This document shows, in pieces, positions 20,602 to 32,199 of a stretch of DNA of 64,000 nt. The notes beneath the pieces were generated by a model that had not been told where the DNA came from, searched no databases, and saw only the letters and a list, made by a program, of their open reading frames with translations. The stretch covers positions 930,001-994,000 of the forward strand of contig JAFEKR010000007.1 in the NCBI GenBank assembly GCA_019022495.1, read 5' to 3'. Source of the DNA: Epichloe hybrida (lineage: Eukaryota > Ascomycota > Sordariomycetes > Hypocreales > Clavicipitaceae). How positions within the stretch are numbered: position 1 is the first letter of the stretch; each line of letters opens with the position of its first letter. Position numbers and translations under genes: made by a program.

Positions 20602-23208
20602 ATATCTGAAAGTTTGGCGTTCAGAGACGTGCAGGTGGGGAAATTTCAGCTCCCGAATAGAGATGATCATGCAGCGTGGGGATGGATGTCCTCGACGAAC
20701 GAGTCCAGGCGCTCCAAGAGCTTCGTCTTCCTCTCCCTCTCCCTCTCATTTATTTTCGTTTCTTCGTTTCTTTTTCTTCGTCTTCCTTGACGATGCTGAA
20801 AGTGGGCTTTCGTTCGCAGTGAACTTGCAGGATGGCTGGACTCCTGTCTCTTGCGAGGGTGCGGTCTTGCCGTGAAAGGACAATTATAAGCCCAGCACGG
20901 AAAGTAGAGTTGGAGCTAGACCAGTGAAGCTTCCCGTCCCTTGTCTGGTAGCACTGTAAGAGTAGATGCTGAAAAGCGTCCGATGACGGGTAAATCAATT
21001 TAGAAACTATTCTTGACTCGGGACGCTTTCATGGACAAAGCGAGGAAGGGAGCCCGACGAAAGGAAACCAGGAAAAAAATGAAGGAGGAGGAGGAATATA
21101 AGGAGGAGCAGTCCGTGGAGTGACGATGACCCTGGCAAGAAATTCCTACCAGAAGCGGAACTGGGGGCCGCGACGTACTCGGCCCGTACTCGTTCCGTAC
21201 TCGTAGCACGTCCGTACCTAGATATGTAAGTACGGAGTACTTGGAGGTAACATGCATGTACGGATTGGGAGCTATGGCCTTGTCCTGTGATGGATGATGG
21301 CGACACCCAAACCCAGGTTCGACCCGCCGGCTCCAGAACGCTGCAGAGATACCGATGGGCGGGTTTCAGTGGATACATGTATTATTGGCGACCCAACTCT
21401 CCGGCTGACCGGCTTGGTGGCTTTTCTTCTTCTCAGTTGGTTGCTCAATGGCGAGTAGCACCGGCGAGATGACCAGTAGCGCGAGGGGGGGCGGAATATG
21501 TAGGGTGGTGGGGAGGGGGGAGGAGAGGAGGAGGAGGAGGAGGAGGAGGAGAACAAGTCGTCCCGTACAACAAACAGCATGCCAACAAACAAGGCTCAAG
21601 TTCCGTACATATGTACGGGGCTGGCCCCCGAGGATAGCAATCCATTGTAATCCGTATGTACATAAGTATTCCGAGACTTGATCCCTGATAGCAAAGCTGG
21701 AAGGCTAGCACGTCGCCATCCTAGCTTGGTCCTTGTCAGCGGGTAGAGATAGCCGTGGCGTCCCTTGTCACAAAAATACCTTTTTTCTATGTACCCATTC
21801 GCTCCCACTCGGATCGTCCTGGATAAGCAGGGATGGCCTCATGTGGGTGGGGCCTGGGGCCTCCGCGTGCGGTTGTGCGTGCGTGCGTGCGTGCGTGCGT
21901 GCCTGGGCCCGAGATCCTGGGATTCTTTTCACAGGCGCTAAGCAGGCTGTCGGCGCGTTGCCCGAGGAAGGAAGATGAGGGGACGACGAGGTCACGAGGA
22001 CTGGTGGTATAATTCGTAATACATGGGCATCCGACAGTCTGGTGCCAATAGCCATTGCAGGCTCAACCCGCCATCGTGCATGTCCTGCCTGCACAGTGCA
22101 AGGAGAGCAGCAGGCTGGGGACGGTTTGGTGGGACTTGCCTCAAGCGACGGACCTAGCACCTACATTTGTAAGCTACATAGATCCGTACATTACGGACTA
22201 GATACCTAGTTCAGCACAAGACAAGATAACGCGAGAAGACTTGGTCAATGGGTGCAGGCAGAGCAGGCAGAGCAAGGCAAAGAAGCAAGATGATGCGATG
22301 CCATGCTCCGCTCAATGGACAGACAGGAGCGGGTGTCAGCCGCAGTTTCCAACTGAGGACAGGTCAGCGCCACCAGAAGCTACGAGCAATCTTGAGGTTG
22401 CGGGCGGCAGGAGCAACCCAAGTTTGGTGCGCTTTACGGACTGTTGAAGCCTCGCTTTCCGTCGACAGGGAAGGGGGAAGGAGCACAGTATTTTACAATC
22501 CCACGATGCCACGATGCCACGATGCCTCAGCCCGCCCCGTGCAGATGAGACGGCGTCGATAACCATAGTGAATAACATTACTACATGCCGTCCTGCCCTA
22601 CCTTATTATTGAGTCATCATAGTGGACATGCTGCGCTGGGTGCTAATACAGTATGTATGTGTTACACGGCATGCTTCCACGGCGTTTCCTGGACCAGCCT
22701 GGCTAATAAGTTGCCTCTTGGCAATCACATCACCGCGACAGACCTTGCAATGACATCTTGCCAAGTCCTGTGTGACCCGAGTTGATGGTATCATCATGGG
22801 ATTCATGGCATGGCTGCATGGGTGTGACCCGTCACTAATAACAGTAAAACGGAGCGGTCACCAACAACGTTGCTCACCCACGCGACGCATTGGAACCTGG
22901 CATTGATTTCACTGCGCGAAATCTGATGCATCAATTCTGGACCTTTCCCTCCTAATTTCGTGGCACATTCCCCGTCGGCTTCTCCTATCAAATGCGTACT
23001 GACTGGCTTGTTTGAAGAGAGCCGCTAATATTAGTAATCCGTATTCCTACAGCCTGTCACTGTAATTGTACCTGTACCCCAGCGGCCCGAGAACTGACAA
23101 GCCATTCGAGCTTGCCACGAACTGTTTCGAGTTGCAACCAGGCAAGATCCGTTATTAATTTGTTCTGCCTTCCCCGCTTGGGACCAAGCATCTGCTGTAA
23201 TACATTAT
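20602..23208. other. Long intergenic region left of the transposon nest
   Basis: 2.6 kb with no supported gene. It contains the promoter of the preceding gene, many TCCGTA/TACGGA motifs (21,168-21,245; 21,600-21,670; 22,180-22,200), a GGA-rich microsatellite at about 21,515-21,552, a GCGT tetranucleotide array and a triple ACGATGCC repeat at about 22,502-22,527. Composition is normal up to the element boundary. Confidence 0.6.
21875..21902 (+). repeat. (TGCG)n tetranucleotide microsatellite
   Basis: About seven uninterrupted TGCG units in intergenic DNA. Confidence 0.9.
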
Positions 23209-23213
23209 GTAAC
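23209..23213 (+). repeat. Target-site duplication, left copy (GTAAC)
   Basis: Five bases directly before the left LTR, identical to the five directly after the right LTR. Confidence 0.9.
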
Positions 23214-23444
23214 TGTCAAGGTAGGGGTGAAAAAGGATGATAGAAAGCGTTCGATTTGGTCAATCAGAGGTGCAGACAGCACCTGACTTTTGTACCTAAA
23301 AGGTACACAGTGCGCTATAGTAATAACTAGTTTACAGAGGTACTTCTAATATATTATATCTACTAATATCTAACCTTATGTTTTATCCCTATTAATACGT
23401 GCTACCCTTATATAACCTATGCTTTAAGGGAGCTCTCCCTAATA
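23214..23444 (-). repeat. Left LTR of the copia element (3' LTR in element orientation)
   Basis: 231 bp, collinear with 40,385-40,615 without indels. Its outer (left) ~110 bp keep CpA and CpG; its inner half is mutated to TpA, ending TAATA where the partner has TGACA. Confidence 0.93.
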
Positions 23445-26400
23445 CACCTCCCTTAGCTAAGATATTTATTAAAGCTAAAGATTATAAGCGTAGGAAGAGA
23501 TTATAATAATATTCTAGTGTTATAATTAAGCGGGAATTTCCTATAAGCTAATCTAGTAATAGAATTCCTTATATATCTGCCTTAATAAAGGCTTTATAAA
23601 GCTATTAGCAGGTATCTTAGAGGTCTTTAACTAATTTACCTTAATATTACCTAGGGCATATTGCTCTTAAATCCATATTTAATTTATATTAAGATACTTT
23701 AGACTAGTTTAAAGCCTTCCTTCCTTATATTCTATAATATAAATTGTTTACTTATTATTACACTAGATAATTAATAGAGGAGGGACTTATATGCTAATAT
23801 TACAAAGTAGTTTACCTAAAGATATACACTCTTTTACTCTGTAATTTAATATAAAGAGCTTTACTTCTATGCTTAAGGTTATTATATAATACTACCTCCT
23901 AGATTTCTAATTAATTATAGCTCTATGTATAATAAAGACATAGCCTTACGTTAATTTCTAAGTATTAGGGTTATTACTAAGAGAGGCATTAGTGCTAGAG
24001 AAAAGCGTGTTAAAGCTATTTGCTCCTAAGTATTAAATATATAGCTTCCTTATATTCTAAGCATATATTAGAGTAGCCTTTATAAGTTTAATGTGCTTTA
24101 TTAAAGGGTTTATTATAAAGGAAGCTAGCTTTAAAGCTATAAAGGCTACATTAGGTCTTCTAATAATGCAAAGATAGACTAAAGAGCTAATAACTACTTT
24201 GTAGTAATTAATCTCTTTATTAGTAGCCTCGCTATTATTTAGGATAATTATAGCTATTATTAAAGGTGTTATAATTAAGCTCTTTAAATTATTATTAATA
24301 ATATTAGGGATAAACTTCTAAGCTATCTTTTAAATATATAATTCCTATAATAACTATATCTCTTTAGTATTATAATTCCTAATGATTTTAATGCCTAGGA
24401 ACCACTTTAAATTGCCTTAGTCTTTAATATCTAGACTATTTATTAACTACTTATATAGCTCTTTAAATTCTGCTTTAAATCCATTTAGAAACAGCACTAT
24501 AATATTATTTACATAGAAAAACAAGATAAATCTACCTTTATAAAGATATATAGGTCTTCCTTTCCTTAGATAAAGCCTAGATTTAATAGGAATTACATTA
24601 GGTATAGAAACCATTATTAAGAAGCTTCCTGCAGCCTATATAATGCTTTAGTTATCTTCCAGAGATAACCTTATGCATTTATACCCTCTAGTGGCTTATA
24701 GAAGATAGGTTCTTTAAGTTTTACATGTGGGAAGGCATTTTAAACGTTATATTAATATATATTAAGATTATTAGCGTAGTAAATAGCAAGTAGCATGTGT
24801 AGAGATTATAAAGTAAGCATAGTAGCGTAGTTATTAAGGTTATCCTTTAGTTATTAGTTACCTTAGACTACTATTTAAGCCTTAAACTCTATAATAATAC
24901 CTTTTTTATTAGTTTTATACTTAAAAACCTATCTAAGGTTAATAATCTCCTTAAGATTAAATAATTTATCTAGTATATCCTCCTAGTAATTTAAGGATTA
25001 AAGCTTTAAAAGCTTCTTTATAATTGCTTCCTTCTAGTGGTTATAATATAATAAGGCTATTGCCTAATAATAATGCGTAGGTTCTAGAGGTATATCTTTA
25101 ATATATAAACTATATTAAGTTCCTTAGAACGCTATTAAGAAAGCAGAAGAAAACTATACTTACCTAGCTTTCCTTATTTCCTTTCTTTAACGTTTCCTAG
25201 TGATAATATTATTTATATTAATACTATTATTACAGGGACCGCGATTCTCTATAGCCTTACTGCCTTTTATAGTAAATTTGCTAGTCTTTATAGTAGTTAC
25301 TATATAATTAGCTATTACTTTGCTTATAAATTTATTAATCTTATAAAATAGCGCATTATTACCTTATGCCTAAAGCTCTAAGTTCTCTATAGTAACTAGC
25401 GCCTTCTAAGAGAAGTTAGGAGGGGTTAAAAGTACACTAGAAAGGTTCTCTTTATCCCCTATTATATAAGGAGGTGTTTTTGCTTTAAACTGCTTATTTT
25501 CCTAGCCTATAGCTAATAGTAAAGAGGTAGGATTATTCTCTTTAAGCTTTATTCTAATAAGATCTTAACTAATCTCCTTATTAAGGTCTTTAGCTTTAAG
25601 CTCTTTAAGTAACTTAATTATTAATATCTTCTCTTATTAAGCTAATTCTAGCTTTTCTTCTAGCTTAAAGAAGGAGTTCTTATTAAACTAAACACACGCT
25701 AATATAATAACCTTATAATTACAAAGCAAAGGCACCTATATAATGTATTATAACTTGCCTCTATACCTAATAAGGTATTTAATATAAGCTTTTTGCTCTA
25801 GCTATAGTATTGCGTTATATGATTTAACGTGCTTAAGAGCCTTTATTATTATTAGAAATGCCTTATATCTATAGGCTCGCAGATATATAATTAAAGGCTT
25901 TTAAACCTCTAATATCTGTGAATAGGCTAGGACTGTTTTCCATGCCTAATTCCACTAGAGTTTGTAGGGTGTAACCTAATTCCTATGATGTTTAAAGGGT
26001 GTTTTATTTAGCAGATAAACTACTATATTAAAGACTTTATTATTAAGTTCTAAAGGAAGGTAAGCTTTAAGGCTTAATATATAAGCCTTTTATTTAACCA
26101 CCCCCCTAGATCTCTTTACCTTTCTATTCTAACTAGGCGTTAAGGGAGCTAAATTATAGACTATAATGCTAGTAAAGGCTATCTTATCTCTTATACTCTC
26201 TGTAAATAAAGCCTTTTTAATATTACTATGTAAAAAGCGTAGTTAAACCCTAAATTATATGCGTAGGAATGCTATTATTATACGGAAGCTATTATAAATT
26301 CTATCTTTAGTCTTAAATAAATAGAAGAAATGCATTAAGGTTATAAGGCATATAAAAACATACTAATACCTATCACTATTCTAATAAGGAGAGTTATAAT

Positions 26401-27274
26401 AGTCTAGATTAACTAAAAGGCTATATCTAAGTCCCTAAGGAAGCCCTTCTAGTGTAACCTATAATCTCTAGCGTTTAGCTTTGCCTATAGTATAGATCTC
26501 ACACTTTATAAGCTTAGGTCCTATTAATTTAATGCCAAGAGTAACGTTTATAATCTCTGTAAAGGCCTTCTTACCTAGATAACTATATTATTAATGCTAA
26601 AGCTCTATATCTCCTTTTATAGGTAGCCTTAGTGCTTTACTAGTTATAGCGTAAGCCTCTTTTAGGTTATCTAAGAGTATAGATAATATATAAAGCTTAT
26701 TAATATTATAAAGCTTAGCAATAGGATACTTTCCTTAGAATAGGAAGCTCTTCTTCTAGTTCTAATAAATCCCTGCCTTTATTAGAATTATTGCTAATAC
26801 TAGGTTTACGTGGAATTCTAGAATTAGTAGAGCACTTTACATTATAATCCTTCTTAGCCTTTGTAATACTAGATCTATAACAGATATATAGACTAGTCCT
26901 TGTCCTAAGGATATATAGATTATGCCTCTGGCTTTAACCTCTGTTATAATAGTTCTATTAAACTTAGACTATTTAAACTAATAAATGTTATTAAAAATGT
27001 GAATATTAGCTCTAGAATTATAGATAATCATGTTTTAATTCCCTTTAGAGCTATCTATAGTATTTAAAGTTAAATATATAACTTCCCTTAAAGGTTAAGA
27101 GTTCTATAAGCATATAAATAATAATACATTCGTAGTCTTCTCTCCTAGAGTTACTGTAAGTAAGTTATTTATTAGGTTTTGCAAGGGGATAATAATATTA
27201 CTGCTTTTCTTCCTCTTCTCTAGTTTCTAACTTATAGCTTTTAATCTCTCTTATAGGTTCTCCTTTAGATATTT
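23445..27274 (-). pseudogene. Decayed copia pol (protease, integrase, RT, RNase H)
   Basis: Minus-strand remnant of copia pol left of the nested element. Recognisable islands: the protease active site at 27,008-27,019 now reads Asn-Ser-Arg-Ala where Asp-Ser-Gly-Ala is expected, within an ANIHIFNNIY context typical of copia; the RT catalytic motif at 24,504-24,515 reads YVNN where YVDD is expected, followed by FKAEFKELYK and LKWFLGIKIIRN (about 24,385-24,500). Both losses are G-to-A changes. A lysine-rich LKENL-ERLKAI segment at about 27,230-27,272 is in the protease frame, so the nested insertion lies just upstream of protease. Integrase must lie at about 25,000-26,700 but I could not place motifs. 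Stops are mostly TAG and TAA. Confidence 0.85.
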
Positions 27275-27747
27275 TGTCAAGCGGAAAACAACACCCCAAA
27301 AGACACGATGCTAGCCTACGGTCGTAGGTAGCGGTGACGTCTGCTCACGTTAGAAGGGTTAATTAACTTAACAGCAGCGATCATAATAATAGCTAAATTA
27401 GTCTCTATAGATAGAGATAATTTAGATTAAATAGTCTATTAGATTAGAAGTGACTTTTTGGTTAAGTTAGGGAAATAATCTTATTAATTTATCTTATTAA
27501 GGTAAACATAATAGCGGCTATAGTAGCGCTAGGTATTTAAGTTAAAAATCTAAAGTTAGGCGTGCATAAAGAACCTTAAAAGAATCTAGCTATAGGTGAT
27601 CTCTTTATAGATTAAATAGTCCCTTTACCTAGATGACTAATATTATTATCCCTTGTTATGTTGTTTATCCCTGCGATCCCCTATATCCCTTGTGCTTATT
27701 ATCGCGAATACGCGCGTTTATGGGCGCGCGTATTATAGCACATAACA
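27275..27747 (-). repeat. Left LTR of the gypsy element (3' LTR in element orientation)
   Basis: 473 bp, collinear with 38,766-39,238. The first ~90 bp keep many CpA and CpG sites (TGTCAAGCGGAAAACAACAC) although the copia DNA immediately to the left is heavily mutated. Confidence 0.92.
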
Positions 27748-30700
27748 CCTCCTTAACTGTTTTCCCTTCCTAGCCCCTAGGAAAGGGAAAATAGTAAAAA
27801 AAAAAAAAAAAGGTAATAACTAAAGTGTTCTTAAGCATAACTAATAGCAGGGTGCTATGTTTTAAGGGAAGGCATTATTTAATCTAGTATATATAGGTCT
27901 AAAGCTTTTATAAGAAAAACAAAAGGATAGTAAAGAAAGAAAAAAAAAAGATAGAAAAGAAACCTCCCTAGCTAGAGACCTAGATTTTTTATTTCCCTAG
28001 AGAGCTTTAGTGTCTTTAGCGTTTATAGGTAAGTGGTAGGCAACGTTAGTAAGGGAGTGCATAGCGTAGGTTGCTTTAAATCTCACTAGCTTACTCTCTT
28101 TCCCTAATCCTTACGTTAATTAATTAATCCTATAGCATGCCTTTTCTCTTACTAGTAAGCTTTAATAATCTCTAGCTATGTTCTATAGGAAACTAAGCTA
28201 GGTAGCACTACTAAAGCATATATAAATAATGTTAGTAGTAGCATAACTATTTTCCTTTAAGCTACTTATTTTAACTTAAGAAAAGGAAGAAGATTAATTA
28301 TTATAGCTTATCCTATGTCTCTAAGGGGGTAGCATATAGTGTTCTCTTTTACTTACTTAACTAGAGTTCTATAGTTATATACCTAGTCCTCCCTAATAAC
28401 TCTATGGATTTACTATAACCTTAGCTAATCCTTAATGTCTATCTAGAATAACTTATTAGTTACTACTTACTATTATTAAAGAGTTTAGTCTATAATACTA
28501 TATGCTTATCCTTACTTACCTTACTAGAGCACCTTAAGTTTTGTAGCTAGAGACTATAGTATCTCTTTATATCTAGTTAAAGATAATAGTCCTAATAAGG
28601 ACTCTTATAATGCCTAGGAACTTACCCTTTTACTTAATCTTTATTCCTTAGTTTCCTATTAATACTTATTATCTATGTCCTATTATATTTACCTTTCCTA
28701 TTCTTATAATATCTCTTAGATACTAATATTAAAGACTTTAGGATCCTTAGTAAAGGTGTGTATAATAGGCTACTAATAATCCTAGATATAAAGTCTACTA
28801 CTTTATGTTATTTTAGTATACTATTTAATTAGTTAGTTCTTATTACTAACTTTATTCTCCTAGGCTATGATTGCTATACTAATAGGTAAACCTTTACTAA
28901 TTATTTAGGTTGTAAAACAGGGTAGCTAGCGCTTTATTATATTATATATTAGGTATTAGAGGTTAAAGTCCTTCTAGTAGGATAACTCCCTAGGTAACTA
29001 GTCTTTAACTCCTAATTTGTTTGTAGCTATATCTTATAGGACTCTTATAGTTCTTATAAGAGCTCTAGTATAACTATACCTTAGGTCTAGGATATTATTA
29101 GTAATTATCTAGTCTCTTAAATAGAGCTTAAAGCAATAACTAATGCTTAAATCCTTACTAAACATATGTAACTATTTAAATTTAATATTATATTAGTTTA
29201 GTGTGTTCTAGTCTTTAGAAAGCAGATTAAGTACTTAGTGTCTAACTTAGCAATAAATCGCTTATAATAGAAACCCTAGATAGGTATATTTACACTCCTA
29301 GTTCCCTTTTTATTTTATTGCTAGAACTATAATTACTTTAAAATTATATAGGTAGTTTAGTAACTATATAATTTACCCCTATCCTATAGTAAAATTAGTA
29401 AACCTTATTACTTACCCCTTCTTTATGCTATTAAAGTAGTAAAGCTACCCTTACTTTTAATTAAATAAAAAGCATGTCTAGTGGTTTATAAAGAATATAA
29501 ATCCTATAATAAGGCGTTAATAGCTTATGTCTAAGTAAAGGTTAATAGGGTTATACTTTAAACTATACTTAATATTAATAGGCTAGTAGTTAAAATAAAG
29601 TCTCCTAGCTTTTAAACTAATTAATTGCTATAGAGCATTTAAGTTAAAATCTTCTATTAGCTTAATCACAAATGTTTATAGTAGTATAGCTACTATTACT
29701 TTAAGGCTATGTATAATAATCTTACCTATAGTAGTTAGTTTAAACTAGTTAAGCTAGTCTTTACTTAGCGTCTTATAGGCTTTTCTTAGGAATTTATAGA
29801 TATCTATTAAATAGTTTCGCTAGCTTAACTAATCCTACCCTAGTCTAATTAGCGTTACCTAGTTAAAGTCATTACTATCTTAATAGACCTTAAACCTAGT
29901 TAAGGGTTATAGCTAGCTTTATCTTAGATAGAATAGCGGAGGCTACTAACTATAGAGGTTAACTAGGTTAAGCTCTATAGTACTTCTCTCTTTATCTTTA
30001 AAGAAAGAACCCTTAGTTCTATAGATTAGAATATAGACGTAAAATAGTGTAAGATATTTGCTATAAGTAAAGTATATAATAATGCTACTATTTACATTAG
30101 TGTAAGCGCTTTTATTAACTATATTTTCTTTATAATTAGCTATTTCTTAACTAGATTAAATAGTATAATTATTAATAGTGTGTTTTTAAAAGGAGAAATA
30201 GAGAATAGTAGCTTACTTAGCAAAGCTAGGTTAGAGTAATAAGAGAGGGAAAAAGAGATATAAATAGATAGTGAAGGCTAAGTGCTTTTAAGGTCTAAGT
30301 AGTGTAATAATATAAAGATTAGTAAGATTAAATAGTTCCTATAGTCTTAGCCTTACTCTTATAGTCCTTATTAGCTATATAAACGGTTATTAGCAGCTAT
30401 TTATAAGTGCCCCTTAGAGGTTAGCAGGCTCCTATAATTCACACCTTTATAGTGTTATAAATTAGTTATTAGTAGCTATTACTTACTAGTTATCACTATC
30501 TGTTATTTAGGTAGTGTCTTTGTAAACCTAATTCCTAGCCCTTTTCTCCTCTTCTCTTTTTCTCTCTTAAACCCTTATTTCTTATAACTAATTAATCATA
30601 GTAAAATCCCTTAATCTAGCTTATTAGAGACTCCCTAATATTACCACTATTATAAGGGCAAGCATTTTAGAGCATAAACTTTTATTAATAAAGACTCTTA

Positions 30701-30835
30701 ATTAGTCTAATTATACTAAATTTTACCCTCCTTTTATTAGTAAAGATCATATAGGTTTAGAAGCTATTTAATCCTATAGTTAATATTTGCTAATAGTTAT
30801 TATTACTATAGTACAAGTTTCTATTTGCATTCTAG
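27748..30835. other. Unassigned AT-rich interior of the gypsy element
   Basis: About 3 kb next to the 3' LTR of the nested element with no protein motif that I can read on either strand. RIP-type composition throughout, except an A-run at about 27,797-27,811. I found no further LTR pair by eye. Confidence 0.5.
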
Positions 30836-31520
30836 GTGCGTAGTAGGATTAACATTAGCCATAGTAGTGTTCTAATGTACGTAGAGATTTCTCTTCGCGC
30901 TACTAATAATAATAATAATATCCCTAAGGGAGCTCCTCCTTACCTTATTATAACTATAAGAAAGATAAACCTCTTAAAGGAGTTTATAAGGAGCTACACT
31001 AAGGCTAATAGTGCTTTAGCCCTTACTATTAAAAATAGTTATTACCACTAGGTCCTTATTCCTGTAAAAGTAGCTTATCCTAATAGGTATTTTTTACATG
31101 CTTTTTCTTAGCGTCCTAAGCGTTATTAGGCCTTGCTAGTGTCTATATATAAAAGATTAAATAGTATTTTCTATTCTAATTATTTAAACTTATATATATA
31201 GCATATTACATTCTATAATAAATATATATGCTTTCCGTTTTATAGCTATATTTTAATTCCTAGAGTTTACAAAGGCACCTATAGTAATTATATCTAGAAT
31301 AGGTCTTGTGTAGTAAGCTATAAGTGGCGTTTTGCTTTTAGGTATTGTCCTTAGTTATTATAAGAAAGAGCTCTAGCTCCTTTCTTAGGTAAGGAATAGT
31401 CTGCGAAGGTAGTAGGAGCCCTTTTACTTAATCTAAACTCCATTAACTTTAAAAACTCTCCTTACCTAGTAATTAACGTGCCTCCCCCTTTTCTAAATAG
31501 CTTATAAATATAAGACAAAG
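30836..31520 (+). pseudogene. Decayed unrecognised coding region antisense to the gypsy pol
   Basis: The longest ATG-to-stop frame in the whole AT-rich block starts in-frame here: 71 codons (30,836-31,051) including NISHSSVLMYVEISLRA, NNNNNIPKGAPPYLIITIRK and LLKEFIRSYTKANSALALT. The same frame continues to about 31,490 with occasional stops, mostly TAG as produced from CAG or TGG by RIP, and coding-like stretches such as VLIPVKVAYPNRYFLHAF, FPFYSYILIPRVYKGTYS and VVSYKWRFAFRYCP. It is on the strand opposite to pol, between integrase and the 3' LTR. I do not recognise the protein. It could be an accessory ORF of the element, a captured gene or part of another inserted repeat. Confidence 0.5.
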
Positions 31521-32199
31521 GAAAAAAAAAAATGTGGTTAATTATTAGGGAAAAAGGGCAGTGAATAAAGGAAAACAGATAATTTAGCCACTAGGCTATG
31601 CCTTAATTACTTAATCTTTGGTATCTGAATTAATATTTGCGTATTTTAGAAATAAACTTAGGAAATATAAAGAAAACGTTTCTTAATCTATGCACTATTA
31701 GTGTGTAGGAGGGTACTTTATATACTCCTTGCGTTATTTATTTATTAGTTAAGGTAGCTATACCTTAATCCTATAGTATAGAGTCCTCTAAGGTAGGAGT
31801 TTAACTTCTTCTTCCTTAAGGATTATCGCTTCCTAGTTAGATCTTTCCTGCTAGCTTATATGCTAATCATTAACTATTTAATTAGATATATTGTACTAAG
31901 CTACTAATAGCATAATAGCTAAGACTTCTTTATTATACTTATTAGGGGTTACTTCCTTTATCTAGTTACCTTAGGGAGCATATAGCTATCTATTTACTAT
32001 GGATATCTACTAGCCTTCTAAGTCTAGGACAAACTTCTTAATGTGATCTCCTAAGATTATTTTTAAGAGGCAAATCCTATCTAATATTTATAGGTAATAG
32101 GCTCTAGAGACTAGCGCGCGTTTATAGATCCAAAATAGTCTATTCTACCTTATTATAAGTTTCTTTATAGTGGACATATTAATATTCCTTTAGATATTA

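Noticed and set aside
21873..21903. TGCG array and other short repeats considered as a CRISPR-like or telomeric repeat
   Set aside because: Simple microsatellites with no spacers; the organism is a eukaryote and no TTAGGG-type repeat is present.
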